A stretch of DNA of 64,000 bases from NCBI RefSeq assembly GCF_001661265.1, contig NW_017567001.1, positions 124,001 through 188,000 on the forward strand, in the 5' to 3' direction. Positions 1-13,103 of this stretch are shown here, piece by piece (position 1 is the first letter of the stretch; every line of letters begins with the position of its first letter). The position numbers and the translations under genes are program-made. The stretch comes from Saitoella complicata NRRL Y-17804. Lineage: Eukaryota; Ascomycota; Saitoellomycetes; Saitoellales; Saitoellaceae. The notes below the pieces were generated by a model, which had not been told where the DNA came from, made no database searches, and saw nothing but the letters and a program-made list of their open reading frames with translations.

Positions 1-174
1 CTCGTGGTAGTCAATTGCGCCGTCACGGTCGTTATCGAAGAGGTCGAAGGCCTCTTTGATTTCGTGTTTTTGTTCTTCGGTGAGTTCGGAGCGGAGGTTG
101 AGGGTTCGGGAGGTGGAGGGGGATATGGTTGAGGGTGCTGGGCGGCGGACGGAGGCGCGTTTTGCGGAGTACAT
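1..174 (-). CDS. CDC31: Centrin (Cdc31 type), N-terminal part, cut by window edge
   Basis: The minus strand from the ATG at 174-172 reads 58 uninterrupted codons into the left edge. A basic, Ser/Pro-rich leader of about 25 residues is followed by [16 protein letters not shown] and the first EF-hand loop, [12 protein letters not shown]. The loop keeps the acidic calcium ligands and the glycine at loop position 6. This is the start of a centrin, the EF-hand protein of spindle pole bodies; yeast Cdc31 also belongs to the TREX-2 mRNA export complex at nuclear pores. Calmodulin is less likely because of the basic leader and the KEAFDLFD context typical of centrins. The gene is head-to-head with the nucleoporin gene, 277 bp between start codons. 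The remaining EF-hands lie outside the window. Confidence 0.92.
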   Translation of the reverse strand, partial: MYSAKRASVRRPAPSTISPSTSRTLNLRSELTEEQKHEIKEAFDLFDNDRDGAIDYHE

Positions 175-451
175 TGGACAGGTGGATCAGTGGTAGTGAT
201 CGTATTCAAGTTGCTGGGAGACCAGAAGTACTTGCTTGCTTTTTGCGACACGGCGCGTACTTGTTCGTGAATCTCCTTCAGTCGCGTTTGTATCCTCAGG
301 GTAACTTTACAGTGACGAAGCTGCCAGGCACCAACATTAACCGCCGCGAACGAGAACACCCTTCACCCAAATCCAACAGGAAGGCCGTAACTCGACTGAT
401 TGATCCTGTCATCTTAATCATTGTTTGCTAGAGACCTGTTCTTTAGTCACC

Positions 452-3400
452 ATGTTCGGCGGTCAGGGCGGTGGTTTCACCTTTGGTGCGAACAACAACA
501 ATAACCAGCAACAGCCGCAACAGAACTCCATCTTTGGACAGTCTACCACTAACAACGCGTTCGGCCAGTCCACGAATACCGGAGGAGGGTTTGGAGCGCC
601 TGCTGCTACTGGGTTTGGTGCCGCTGCGAACACCGCGGGGTCGATCTTTGGACAACCTCAACAGCCGCAGCAGAATACTGCGTTTGGTGGATTTGGCGCG
701 TCCAACAATGCGACGACTTCGCCGTTTGGAGCAAAGCCTGCTACGACGGGGTTTGGGGCGACCAACACTGGTAACAGCTTGTTTGGGAGCACGAACAACG
801 CACAAACGTCGTCCCCGTTTTCGTTCGGTGGTAACAACAATGCATCCACGACGACTGGGTTTGGCGCAACAAATACTGGAAACAGTTTGTTTGGTGCCCC
901 CAAGCCCGCGAGTACTGGATTCGGCGCTCCTGCCACAACCGGTGGAGGTATCTTTGGTGCCTCAAGCAACACTGGGACTGGATTCGGATCAGGTGCTGTT
1001 ACCACTGGATTCGGAGCTTCCGTTTCAGGTCAGGCCGTGCCCACGACTGGAACCTCCCAGCCTACTTTCTCTCCCTTTTCCGAGAAGGACACTACCTCTG
1101 CTTCTATGCTGAACTACCAATCCGTCTCTTGTATGCCTGCATACCGCAATGCCTCTTTCGAGGAGTTGAGGTTGGCTGATTACGCCCAGGGCAGGAGGTT
1201 CGGAAACGAGAACGCGTTCGGAGCGAGCACTGTTGGCGGTACTGGTGCCTTTGGATCCAGCACCGGTGCTTTCGGGCAGCCTGCTGCGACTACGGGTGGA
1301 AACATGTTTGGACAGCAGAACAACACTCCTGCTACTGGATTTGGCGCTGCTGCGAACACCGGGGGAGGTCTTTTCGGGAGCCAGCAGAACACCAACACCT
1401 CTAGCCCGTTCGGTGCTGCTTCTAACACGAACACTGGCGGAGGGTTGTTTGGAAGCACGAACAACACGAATGCCGCCGGCGGCGGTCTTTTCGGTCAGAA
1501 CAACAACACCAACACCGGTGGAGGACTCTTTGGTCAGAACAACAACACCAACACGACTGGTGGCGGTTTGTTTGGTAGCACAGCGAACAACTCTACTTCT
1601 GCTTTCGGGGCGCCTAAGCCTGCTGCTACCACTGGTGGTCTCTTCGGTCAGAACAACAACACCAACACCGGTGGAGGACTCTTTGGTCAGAACAACAACA
1701 CCAACACGACTGGTGGCGGTCTCTTTGGCCAGAACAACACTGCTGCCGCGTCTCCTTTCGGTGCCGCGACCAGCACTCCAAATGCGTTCGGTGCTCAGCC
1801 TGCTCAAACCAACGCGTTCGGTGGGTCCGGTGCCAACAACACTGCCACTAACACTACTACCTCGTCCCCAGGTGCTTTTGGTTTCGGAGCTACTAACAAC
1901 CAGCAGAAGCCAGCAACCACTGGCTTCGGCGGGTTCGGTGCTAGTACCACCCCAGCTGCCCCCGGAGCCACAAGCAGTCCCTTCTCCTTCGGTGGTGCCG
2001 CCGCAACGAACAACACTGCTACCACTAGTCCGTTCGGAGCGAAGCCTGCGGGTACGGGAACGGGGTTGTTTGGTAACACTACCTCCACTACTACTCCTGC
2101 CACTGGTGGTGGCTTGTTTGGCAATATGAGTACTAATACTGCTGCTCCTGCTACGGGTGGTGGTCTATTTGGAAATACCGCTACTAATATTACGGCGCCT
2201 GTTACTGGTGGGTTATTTGGGAATACGGCGACGGCTGCGCCTGCGACTGGGGGGCTCTTTGGAAACACGAACACCAACAATACCTCTGGCGGGTTGTTTG
2301 GTCAGAAGCCGGCTGCGCCTGGATTGGGTATGAGCACTGGTGGAGGACTCTTTGGTGGTGGAAACACCCTGGGACAGACCCAGCAGCCTCAGCAACCTGC
2401 CGCGAACCCGTTCGCTATTTTCGGTAGCTCTCAGCCGCAGGGACAACAGCTTACTGCTTCTGTTGACTCTAACCCCTATGGTGTGAACCCGTTGTTTATG
2501 ACTTCGCAGCCCCCGGTCCCCCCTGTCGTCAACAACACCCACTTGAGCTACAACAACCGTGGCTACACCGGTTACAACGCCTACAGCCTCAACGGTTCTG
2601 TTTACAGCGATGGACCCCTTCCACCCATCGCTTCCCCCATCATCAACATTAAGCAGCAGAAGAAGAGGGCGGATTTGCCTGATTATCTTCTTCACCCTAC
2701 TCGGTACATGTACGCTTCTCCTCGTCGCGACCCGGTTAACCCACTTCTTCGTCCCAATGGACAGTATACGTCAGATAAACAGGAGTTGTTCAACAATGTG
2801 GGGAAGGTTCTTCTCAGCCCTACTGCGTTTGCTCCTAGGGCTACGTTGAAGAGGTTGACGATCGAGAGGAAGGTTACCGCTGCTGATCTCCTTACTGGTG
2901 GTCTTGGTGCGAAGGCGGGCGATGAGGAGAAGGCTGAGGACGCTGCTGAGACAACTGAGAAGGCTGCTGAGGAGACTCCGAAGAAGGATCAGGCTCAGGC
3001 GAACGTTGCTAGTCGGCCTTTCCGTTCCAGCACGAGCTCCAGGCTGACAAGCTTTGAGGGCAAGACTGCTGAGCCGGAGGTTCAGACTCCGAAGAAGCCT
3101 GAGACTACTGAGGACGTCGCTAAGTACAAGAGTCCTGCGACTAACGCTGAGTCCAAGGAGGTCGACGATGAGGGTGTTTACTGGACTTCGCCTCCTTTGT
3201 CTGTCTTGTTTGACTTGCCTCGCGAGAAGCTCGAGAAGGTCAAGAACTTTAAGGTCGGTCGTCGCGGTTATGGTCAGGTTAGCTTCAACGAGCCTGTGGA
3301 TCTTACTACTGTTGCTCGCCTTGAAGACATCCCTGGAGGCATCGTCATCTTTGACCACAAGATCTGTACCGTCTACCCTGACGAGGAGGACAAGCCTGAG

Positions 3401-6190
3401 GAGGGCAAGGGCATGAACGTCCCTGCTACTTTAACTTTAGAGAAGTGCTGGCCTTTGTCCAGGGAGACTAGGTCTCCTTTGAAGGACCCCGAACACCCGC
3501 GAGTTCAGCAGCACGTCAACCGTCTCAAGAGGATGGCTGAGACTGAGTTTGTAGAGTATGTTGCCGATAACGGTTACTGGGTGTTCAAGGTCAAGCACTT
3601 CTCCACGTACGGTATCGTGAACGATGAGTTTGAGAAGATGGATGAAACTCCTCGTGGTCCGTCCGGTCTTGGTGCCGATATGTCCATGGATGTCGATGAT
3701 GACATGGACCCTGAGGACACCTTCGCTTTCCGCAAGTCCACTGGACTCAGTCGTGCACCGGGCGCTTTCCCGGGATCGTGGAGTGAGCAGCCTGAAGCCG
3801 AAGAGGAGCCCATCGAGGAGGACTCCGCTGAGGCTGCTGATATCCTGCCATCCGATGAGGAGATGGAGGAGGAAGTTGTCGACGAGACCATCAACCCTGT
3901 AGAGGACGTTCCGGAAGCTGTCGCTGACGAGGGTTCCTCGTCCGAGGACGAGCCTATGCCAGCAGCGGAGGGGGCACCCACCAACACTCTTCGTGCCCCC
4001 AAGGGACGCAACTGGGCTGAGCAGCTCGGCTTCTCCGTCGAGCGCTCCAACCTCTTGAGGCGTGAATTCTCCACCAAGAAAGACGTGAAGCCCCCGCGCT
4101 TTGAGCAAAACAAGACCTACGGATGGCAAGAATTGGAAAATGATCTCTATGGAGCAGCCGAGGTTCGTGAATAGTTCTCTCTTAAAAACCCTTGTGTAGC
4201 ATACTAAATATACTTTTATTGATAGACTCGTCCATTGTCTAAGGCTTTGCTGAAGATTTTCGACAAAGATGGAAAGAAGAGGGGGTCGACGGCACTTCGG
4301 TGGGGTCCGGGTGGTGTGCTGCTCCGCAGTAAACTCAAGAAGGACTCGTCGCAGGTCGATATGGTCAAGGTTCCTGTTGTTGTTGTTGACGACGTGAAGG
4401 TTGAGCGTGAACGTGCGATTGCTACGTTACTCACCCAACTCAACTCTTCCGAGATCACCGTCGAACGCGGCGTCCCCGCTGCTTTCCCTTCCTTTAACTT
4501 GGGATGCAAGACTTTCGACGAAGCTTTCTCATCAAACTCCTCAATCCCTTCTCAGGAGTTGCAGATGTGGAAGCTGGCCACGATCTTGTTTGACGACATT
4601 ATGGTCGATTTGTCTGGTTTGGAGGACTTTTCTCAGGTGCAGGTGCTTAAGGACCTTCGGAAGGCTGCCTTGTCTGAGTGGTTGAAGAACGTCGTGGCTG
4701 AGAGCGTGGCCAAAAATGTCGAGGCCGCCAATAGCCCTGCCGAGGCTATCTTCGCTCACTTGACCGGTAACTGTGTTGAGCAAGCCACTGCTACAGCTAT
4801 TGCCAACAATGATCCACGTCTTGCGACTTTGATCACTCTCATCGGAGGCGACTCCCACTTTCGCAGATCTATCAAGAACCAATTGGATGATTGGCGGGAG
4901 AAGCGCGTACTCCGTGAAATCGGTCCCCAGTACCGCAAGATCTACGAATTGCTCGCGGGGAACACAGGCGTCTCAGCCGAGTTGCGAGGCGAGAAAGAGG
5001 ATTATGCACCAGAACTTTGCGTGAGTGAGGGTCTTGACTGGAAGAGGGCTTTTGCGCTGCATTTGTGGTATGGGACTTTTGAGGATTGGCCAATTGAGGA
5101 TGCTGTCGGGTCTTTTGAGGAGTCGTTTAAGACTATTTCGTCGGTTGCGAAGCCGTTGCCTAAGCATGGTGGGAAGGAGTACGACATCATGTTTCAGCTT
5201 CTTAAGGTCTACCAGGACGCGGAGTACAAACTCGAGGACGTACTGCAATCGCGAGCCTTCAGTGAATCTTTCCTCGATTCACGCCTCCCGTGGCATCTTT
5301 ACATGCTGTTGTCACGTGTAAAGCGCATACGTGACTTCAGTGACCGTCTTGAGGTTCCTGCTGATGTTCTCGCCAAACAGCCACACGCAGAGGGAACCTC
5401 CGCTGCCGCTGATCAGTTGGCTCTTGCCTACTCATCGCAGTTGGAGGCAATTGGTATGTGGCAATGGGCGATCTTCGTGATGTTGCATCTCGAGACTCCT
5501 GCGGCGCGGGAAAGTGCAATCAGAGACATCCTCGCGCGCCATTTCGGGGAGTTGTCCACAGAGGACGAAGCCGGCGTCAGCCTATTCCTCACAGAAAAGC
5601 TCAAAATCCCACCCGTCTGGATTTTGGAAGCGAAAGCCCTCCACGCCCGCTACGAACAGGACTTCCAATCCGAGGCTACGCACCTCCTCGCCGCAAAACG
5701 CTGGACCGAGGCACACAAGACAATCATGAACCACATCGCCCCTGCAGCCGTTATCGCGAACGAACTCGACCGTCTCCGTGAGTTACTTGCGAAATTTGAG
5801 AATGTTGATGGTGTTAAGGGATGGGAGTTTGGAGGTCAGGTTTATTTGGATTATATCAATCTGGTACAACCTGTCCCCATCGCATTCCGTCCGGCGGCGC
5901 AGGGGCTACCGACGGCGAATTCGCACGCGGATATTTCTCGTCGATTACTCTTTTCCCTACCCCAGTTGAAGGCGAGGGTGTTTGAGCAGAGGGTTGCGAA
6001 GTGTGAGATGAGTGCGTGTTTGGCGAGGAGTGTGCAGGCGGAGAAGGCGATGGGAGGTGAGGAGAAGGTGGGGGTGTTGAGGTTGGCGTTGGTTGAGGAT
6101 GAGGTGTTTGGGCAGGTGGTCAAGTTGGCGGCGGGGTTTTATGGGGAGACGTTGGATTCGCAGCCTGTGCCCGTAGAAGAGGGTCAGTAG
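452..6190 (+). CDS. NUP145: Nucleoporin NUP98-NUP96 precursor (Nup145/Nup189 type)
   Basis: Two coding exons, 452-4162 and 4226-6190, are joined in phase 0 and give about 1,890 aa. The intron has donor GTTCGT, branch TACTAAAT and acceptor GATAG. Residues 1-700 are GLFG/FG repeats in Asn/Thr/Gly-rich linkers. A GLEBS motif (FEELRLADY) at about 220-250 interrupts them and should bind Gle2/RAE1. The autoproteolytic domain ends in VKHFSTYG, so the protein should self-cleave between Phe1050 and Ser1051, releasing Nup98 from Nup96. An acidic linker follows. The second exon opens with the WGPGG motif of the Nup96 family and continues as an alpha-helical solenoid that joins the Y-complex of the pore. 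The ATG at 452 (CACCATG) is preferred over any upstream start because the mature FG domain begins MFGGQGGGF. Nuclear pore location follows from the family. Confidence 0.95.
1491..1720 (+). repeat. Exact 77-bp duplication inside the FG-repeat region
   Basis: Bases 1491-1567 recur without a mismatch at 1644-1720, an offset of 153 bp (51 codons). The duplicated block encodes two [11 protein letters not shown] units. Synonymous sites are also identical, so the copy arose by recent DNA-level duplication or gene conversion rather than by protein-level selection alone. Confidence 0.9.
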
Positions 6191-6456
6191 GCAGCCGTTA
6201 GGGTTGGCTTGAATAGTTTAGTATAATGATTACGTTTAACGGTAATGGGTTCTTTTACGCTTGCCGTAAACTTGCACCGAGAACTCGTTGAGATGCGAGC
6301 CGATTCGAGATTCAGAAAGCTACAACAGGATGTTGAGCTTGCAGCTGGGACTAGCTGACAATCGTTGGATTCCCTTATGTGTCGGCTTTCACATGGTCCG
6401 GAATTGGGCAATGTTTGTATTAGCTGTAGGTATCGTACATCCGCCTCGACCACCAC

Positions 6457-6883
6457 TTACGTCTCAATCTGCACGTCCAAATTAGCACCGGATCACAAAC
6501 GCCAAACAAACAAGCATAAAGCATACCTTCCACGCGCTGTTAACAGCGAATTCTGCTGGTGCCCTCGGCTCTTGTGACTGTCCACGCATCGTCCCCGTTA
6601 GTCTCTGGTCACGTTCCATCATCTGCCTGTCCCAGGTGTCAATTCCGTATCTGGGAGGCTGTCCAACCAATGTTAGCAACTGAATGCTAGAAAGAAACGG
6701 AAAAAGAGGCCAATCGAACCTTGCCCTCGTTCTGGAACTGCTTGGACGCGGCGAGGAGACCACCGGTGACGCCGAAAAGGCCGGCGATGATGCCCATGGG
6801 GATGAGGGACTGGAGTGGGCGGGTGAGCACAGGCAGGGCAGCGGACGCAGAGACGGCCAACTCACCTCGAACGGAACAGGCAT
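6457..6883 (-). CDS. NDUFA1: NADH:ubiquinone oxidoreductase MWFE-type subunit (NDUFA1 homologue)
   Basis: Four exons on the minus strand, 6883-6866, 6809-6720, 6658-6527 and 6468-6457, join in phase 0 to an 83-residue protein. It starts [19 protein letters not shown], has one membrane span at about residues 8-26, then the family hallmark [19 protein letters not shown]. The last exon is only 12 nt (Ile-Glu-Thr-stop). This matches the small MWFE subunit of mitochondrial complex I, called the 9.8 kDa subunit in Neurospora, in length and motif order. It is a single-pass inner-membrane protein of the proton-pumping arm. Its presence shows that the organism has a proton-pumping complex I. It is head-to-head with the MYST gene, 185 bp between start codons. 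Confidence 0.9.
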
Positions 6884-6958
6884 CTTGCACGGCGGTGTGG
6901 GTTTGGTGGGTGGGCGTGTTGCTGTGGCCGGCTGCAGTGGCGCGCGTGACTTTCGCTG

Positions 6959-6995
6959 TTCCTGGCAGTTCCTGGCAGTTCCTGGCAGTTCCTGA
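6959..6995. repeat. 10-bp tandem repeat, TTCCTGGCAG
   Basis: Three perfect head-to-tail copies of TTCCTGGCAG lie at 6959-6968, 6969-6978 and 6979-6988, followed by a partial fourth, TTCCTGA. They sit in the short shared promoter between NDUFA1 and the MYST acetyltransferase. They could be a binding-site array or a simple slippage repeat; the sequence alone does not decide. Confidence 0.85.
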
Positions 6996-7068
6996 CCCCC
7001 AGAAACGCGTGCACTCCAAGGGACGTTCAGGGACGTCTTGCAACCGGACTGGATCAGGACGATCAGGG

Positions 7069-9840
<2,772 letters not shown>

Positions 9841-10047
9841 CCTCGGGACCGTCGGCGGGATCGAGGTCTCCTATGACGGTAGTGGGATGAAGCTTACATA
9901 GATATAGACTTTTTGGTGGGATTTGTGGGACATGATTCACCCTCGTAACCCAATGATCTTTTCATTTGGAAATGCAGATAACCCAGAAAAAGAACCCCAG
10001 AACTCCAGAAATGAACCAGAAAACTCAGTGACGAGGCAAAGCAATAA

Positions 10048-10485
10048 TCACAACTCCTCCTCTTCCTCCTCCTTGTCATCACCCTTCTTCGCACGCTCCG
10101 CCTCACGTCGTTCCTTCTTCAAGCGCTTCCTCTCGTCCTTGTCGATCTTAGACTCATCTATAGGCGCATCTTCGACGTCCAATGGTCTCTTCTCGCTAGT
10201 CGTCTCCGCTACATCACCTTCAGCAGCGTTGCCGCTCAAAGGCTGCAACAACTCCGTCTTCACCCACGGAATACCCTCAAGATCGTCCCTGATTCTCTCG
10301 AGCTGAGCAATGAGACCACCGCTCGACTTTGTCTCGGACGACTCGTCGTTGTTGGCGTTTGAGATGTAGGTCGAGAGGAAACAGGAGACGTCGGCGGTCT
10401 TTGAGATGGGGGTGGAGGAGACGAAACGGATAATTGGCTGAGCCTGGGGAAAGGGTTGTTGTGCTGCTCCTGATGGACCTCCCAT
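10048..10485 (-). CDS. Probable RNA polymerase I subunit A14/Ker1-like protein
   Basis: A single exon encodes 145 aa from the ATG at 10485-10483. The middle reads PIIRFVSSTPISKTADVSCF, then, after a Ser/Asn loop, IAQLERIRDDLEGIPW. That order resembles yeast Rpa14, which has a PVVIHATQLP-type segment, a variable loop, and a QLKRIQRDFKGLPP-type helix. The C-terminus is a charged KDERKRLKKERREAERAKK stretch ending in glutamates. The fission yeast homologue Ker1 is named for such a Lys/Glu-rich tail. If correct, it pairs with A43 in the Pol I stalk in the nucleolus. Similarity is judged by eye and the family diverges quickly, so this is tentative. The gene is convergent with the MYST gene, 207 bp between stop codons. 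Confidence 0.5.
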   Translation of the reverse strand: MGGPSGAAQQPFPQAQPIIRFVSSTPISKTADVSCFLSTYISNANNDESSETKSSGGLIAQLERIRDDLEGIPWVKTELLQPLSGNAAEGDVAETTSEKRPLDVEDAPIDESKIDKDERKRLKKERREAERAKKGDDKEEEEEEL

Positions 10486-13103
10486 TGTGATAAGATACAA
10501 TTGAGTAGAGCTTTTTGGTAGTAATTATTATTTCCTTTTCCTCGAGGCCTCTGTACGTACACCAAAATGTTGCGGCCAGTGCCTGCTGAGCCAAAGGGGG
10601 GATACGTGTGGCTGGTGCAGCCGGAGAGCTCGAATTCGACTTCGGTCTGCCGAACGCGAGGGTTGTCGACGTGTCGCTTAGAGCATGTCTCAACAGCAAC
10701 ACGAACTGGAACACAGCTGCTCGAGGAAGTAAACCTACGATCCACATCTCAACCATGCTTTGTTAAGCGCAATTCGTCCGTTGGTTGGCCAGTTGGAAGA
10801 AACCGAGGTATCCATAGCAGGGGAATGTCCCAGAATGATTTTACCGGAGATTCACCCGAGCGGCAGTACTGTCTCGAGGATCCATGACCTTGAGCTCGCT
10901 TACCGGTATTAAGTACCGGTCCGAAATAACGCCCGGCACGCGGTTTAGCACGCATCCTGACCAATGGGCGACATGTTGCGGAGTATGTACCGCCCGCGAC
11001 AGTGGGTGCCAAAGCAAGCTTGTTCAGCATGTTGCTTAGCTAAAGGGCGGATGGTAACGTCGTCGTTTTCCAATTGTGCGGGTCTGATGTCGTGATTACC
11101 GCCTGCAACAAATGCAATACATTACGAGCTGATAAATATGAGAGCGAGTTCAGGTATGTCTGACTGACACAGCGGTAGCTATAGCCATTGGTAGAAATCC
11201 TATTTATCACGATGACGTCGCACCAAGGTGAATCGTACCACCTTCACCCGCCGAGGAAAGACTTTGCGCCATATGCATCCACTCGAAAACAAGACCCGCT
11301 TTCAATCCAATTCGCCATGCATCATCACGCCTCACAATTCAATCTCCCCATGAAGTGTCAGAGACACGCAAAGTTTTCAGGGAGGTTAAGTGAATCCTGC
11401 CACAGACGCACATGCGTGTAACGACGTCCTTGCTTTCCCGAAACTGAAGGCCCGATATCTGTCGATCATTTGATGCCCGTGGTACGGTTCTGACGTAGTG
11501 GGCAAGGAGGCAAGTAAAATGGCTCGGGTTCAGATGAATCTAAAAATTCGCTATGTTCTAGACCCTCATCAAACGGTCGAGTAGGATCCTCAAGGTGCTT
11601 CTTCCGTGATTTACAGTTGCTACAGCGATATGATACGATTATTTCTTCGGAGGTGGGGAAGTTCCATACATATAACGCGAATGAACGACCGCACGTCTTC
11701 TGCCGTTTCACCTTTGACATGCGTACGCCTCCCTGCGTTTCAGAATAAGGCCATCGATTAAAAATAGTAGTCGCCAGCCACTCGGTCGCGGACTGCTGAT
11801 ATCCGGACTCACACCAATTGAAACTGTCTGCGCCGCTAAAATTTTCCCTCGGAATAAACCGAGCAACACAGTCCAGCTGACGATCAATGACGCCTTCAGC
11901 CGCGGGTAGCCGCGGCGGAGGTTCGTCGTACGAGTGATTCTCTGTTCAGGAAAATCCAGGCTTGGGGTGGAACAGTCGTTGCGTTGCCCGTGGCCTCCTC
12001 TCCCTCTCCCGGGACCTCGGTGGACTATTCCGCCGATACACGGTTCAAATCCTGTAAGGCAGCTGAAACTCTACCCACATGCTTCAAGAAACATCCATCG
12101 TCTCGTGCACGTCGTGGCGAATTCATTCCTGTTCATATTTTCACCGCTTCCTCCCGGTATCATGCTCATGCCTGCCACGAGGTCACTCTACAGTTAAGGC
12201 TGTGACGATGCGATGATAGATCGTCACTCCCCCCTACTCCGAGTACGGACCATGAACACGAGACGTGGAGCCCACGTTCCAGGCGGAGATGGTGAGAGGA
12301 CGACGTCGGAGGGGCTGGGCAGGACAGGTCGTTCTCATAGATTGCACCCAATCGCAAGGCTACCCGCCCTTTCATGAACTGATTTTCATTTGCTTGCTTG
12401 CCTTACGGTCCTTTAGTATGAGTCAACTGCCATCACTGCCAGCCACTCGGGCAGGGCTGGTGTATGTAGTTCATATCTCCAGGGGAGCTAGTGACCCCGG
12501 TACAAGCAACCATGCGTACGATCGCCGCAAGCAGGAAGCGGGCAGTAAGGGTAGCTAGACGGTGCGTATAGCGATGTCGACGCGAAATTGTCGGACTGCT
12601 TTAATCCGACTGCCCTGCTCTGTTGCCATTGCGTCTCCTCCAACTCTCCCTGCGCTCGCTCCTCGCCGTCAATCCGACACGCACAGGGCCGTTTAAGGTT
12701 TCCGGTACACCATCAATCTTAGCCTCAGGATCGACATTCGTCAGTGTCACCTGTGCTCAGCCGTCCATTCATACCGTAACCGCCTGCCATTCTCGCTGCC
12801 TCGTCATAACATACCTGGTTCTACGTCTCTTCCGCTATCGGTCTCATTTCTCTTTCGATCCACGGTTTTGCGCCGTTCATACCCCGGCCCGTTGGGTAGA
12901 TTCGCTTACCAGCGTTTGACCGACTCCTCCAATCGACATTCGCAAGACGAAGCAACGTATACATTTGCCGTCAATTACGATTACGTCGGTCATTACGAAC
13001 CAGACGTACCATCTTCAGGCTCACCTTTTCAACTTATAGCGACAACGCATATCCGGCGTTCTGGGACAACGGCCTTCGTCCTTGGGTCCCCGTTCACCCG
13101 GAC
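10486..13103. other. Gene-poor stretch of 2.6 kb upstream of the velvet gene
   Basis: I find no convincing gene here. The longest ATG-started frames (for example 84 codons at 11720-11466, minus, with one CxxC pair, and 70-100-codon frames elsewhere) show no recognisable domain or splice pattern. The right part (about 12,600-13,100) is pyrimidine-rich and probably belongs to the promoter and 5' leader of the velvet gene. Confidence 0.55.

Noticed and set aside
11466-11720. 84-codon minus-strand frame with a CxxC pair and basic start
   Set aside because: ATG-started, but no second zinc ligand pair, no family and no splice context; too weak to call in a gene-poor region.
12042-12052. GGTTCAAATCC, a perfect tRNA B-box sequence
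   Set aside because: The flanking bases do not form a T-stem, and no A box, anticodon arm or acceptor stem can be drawn at the right distances.
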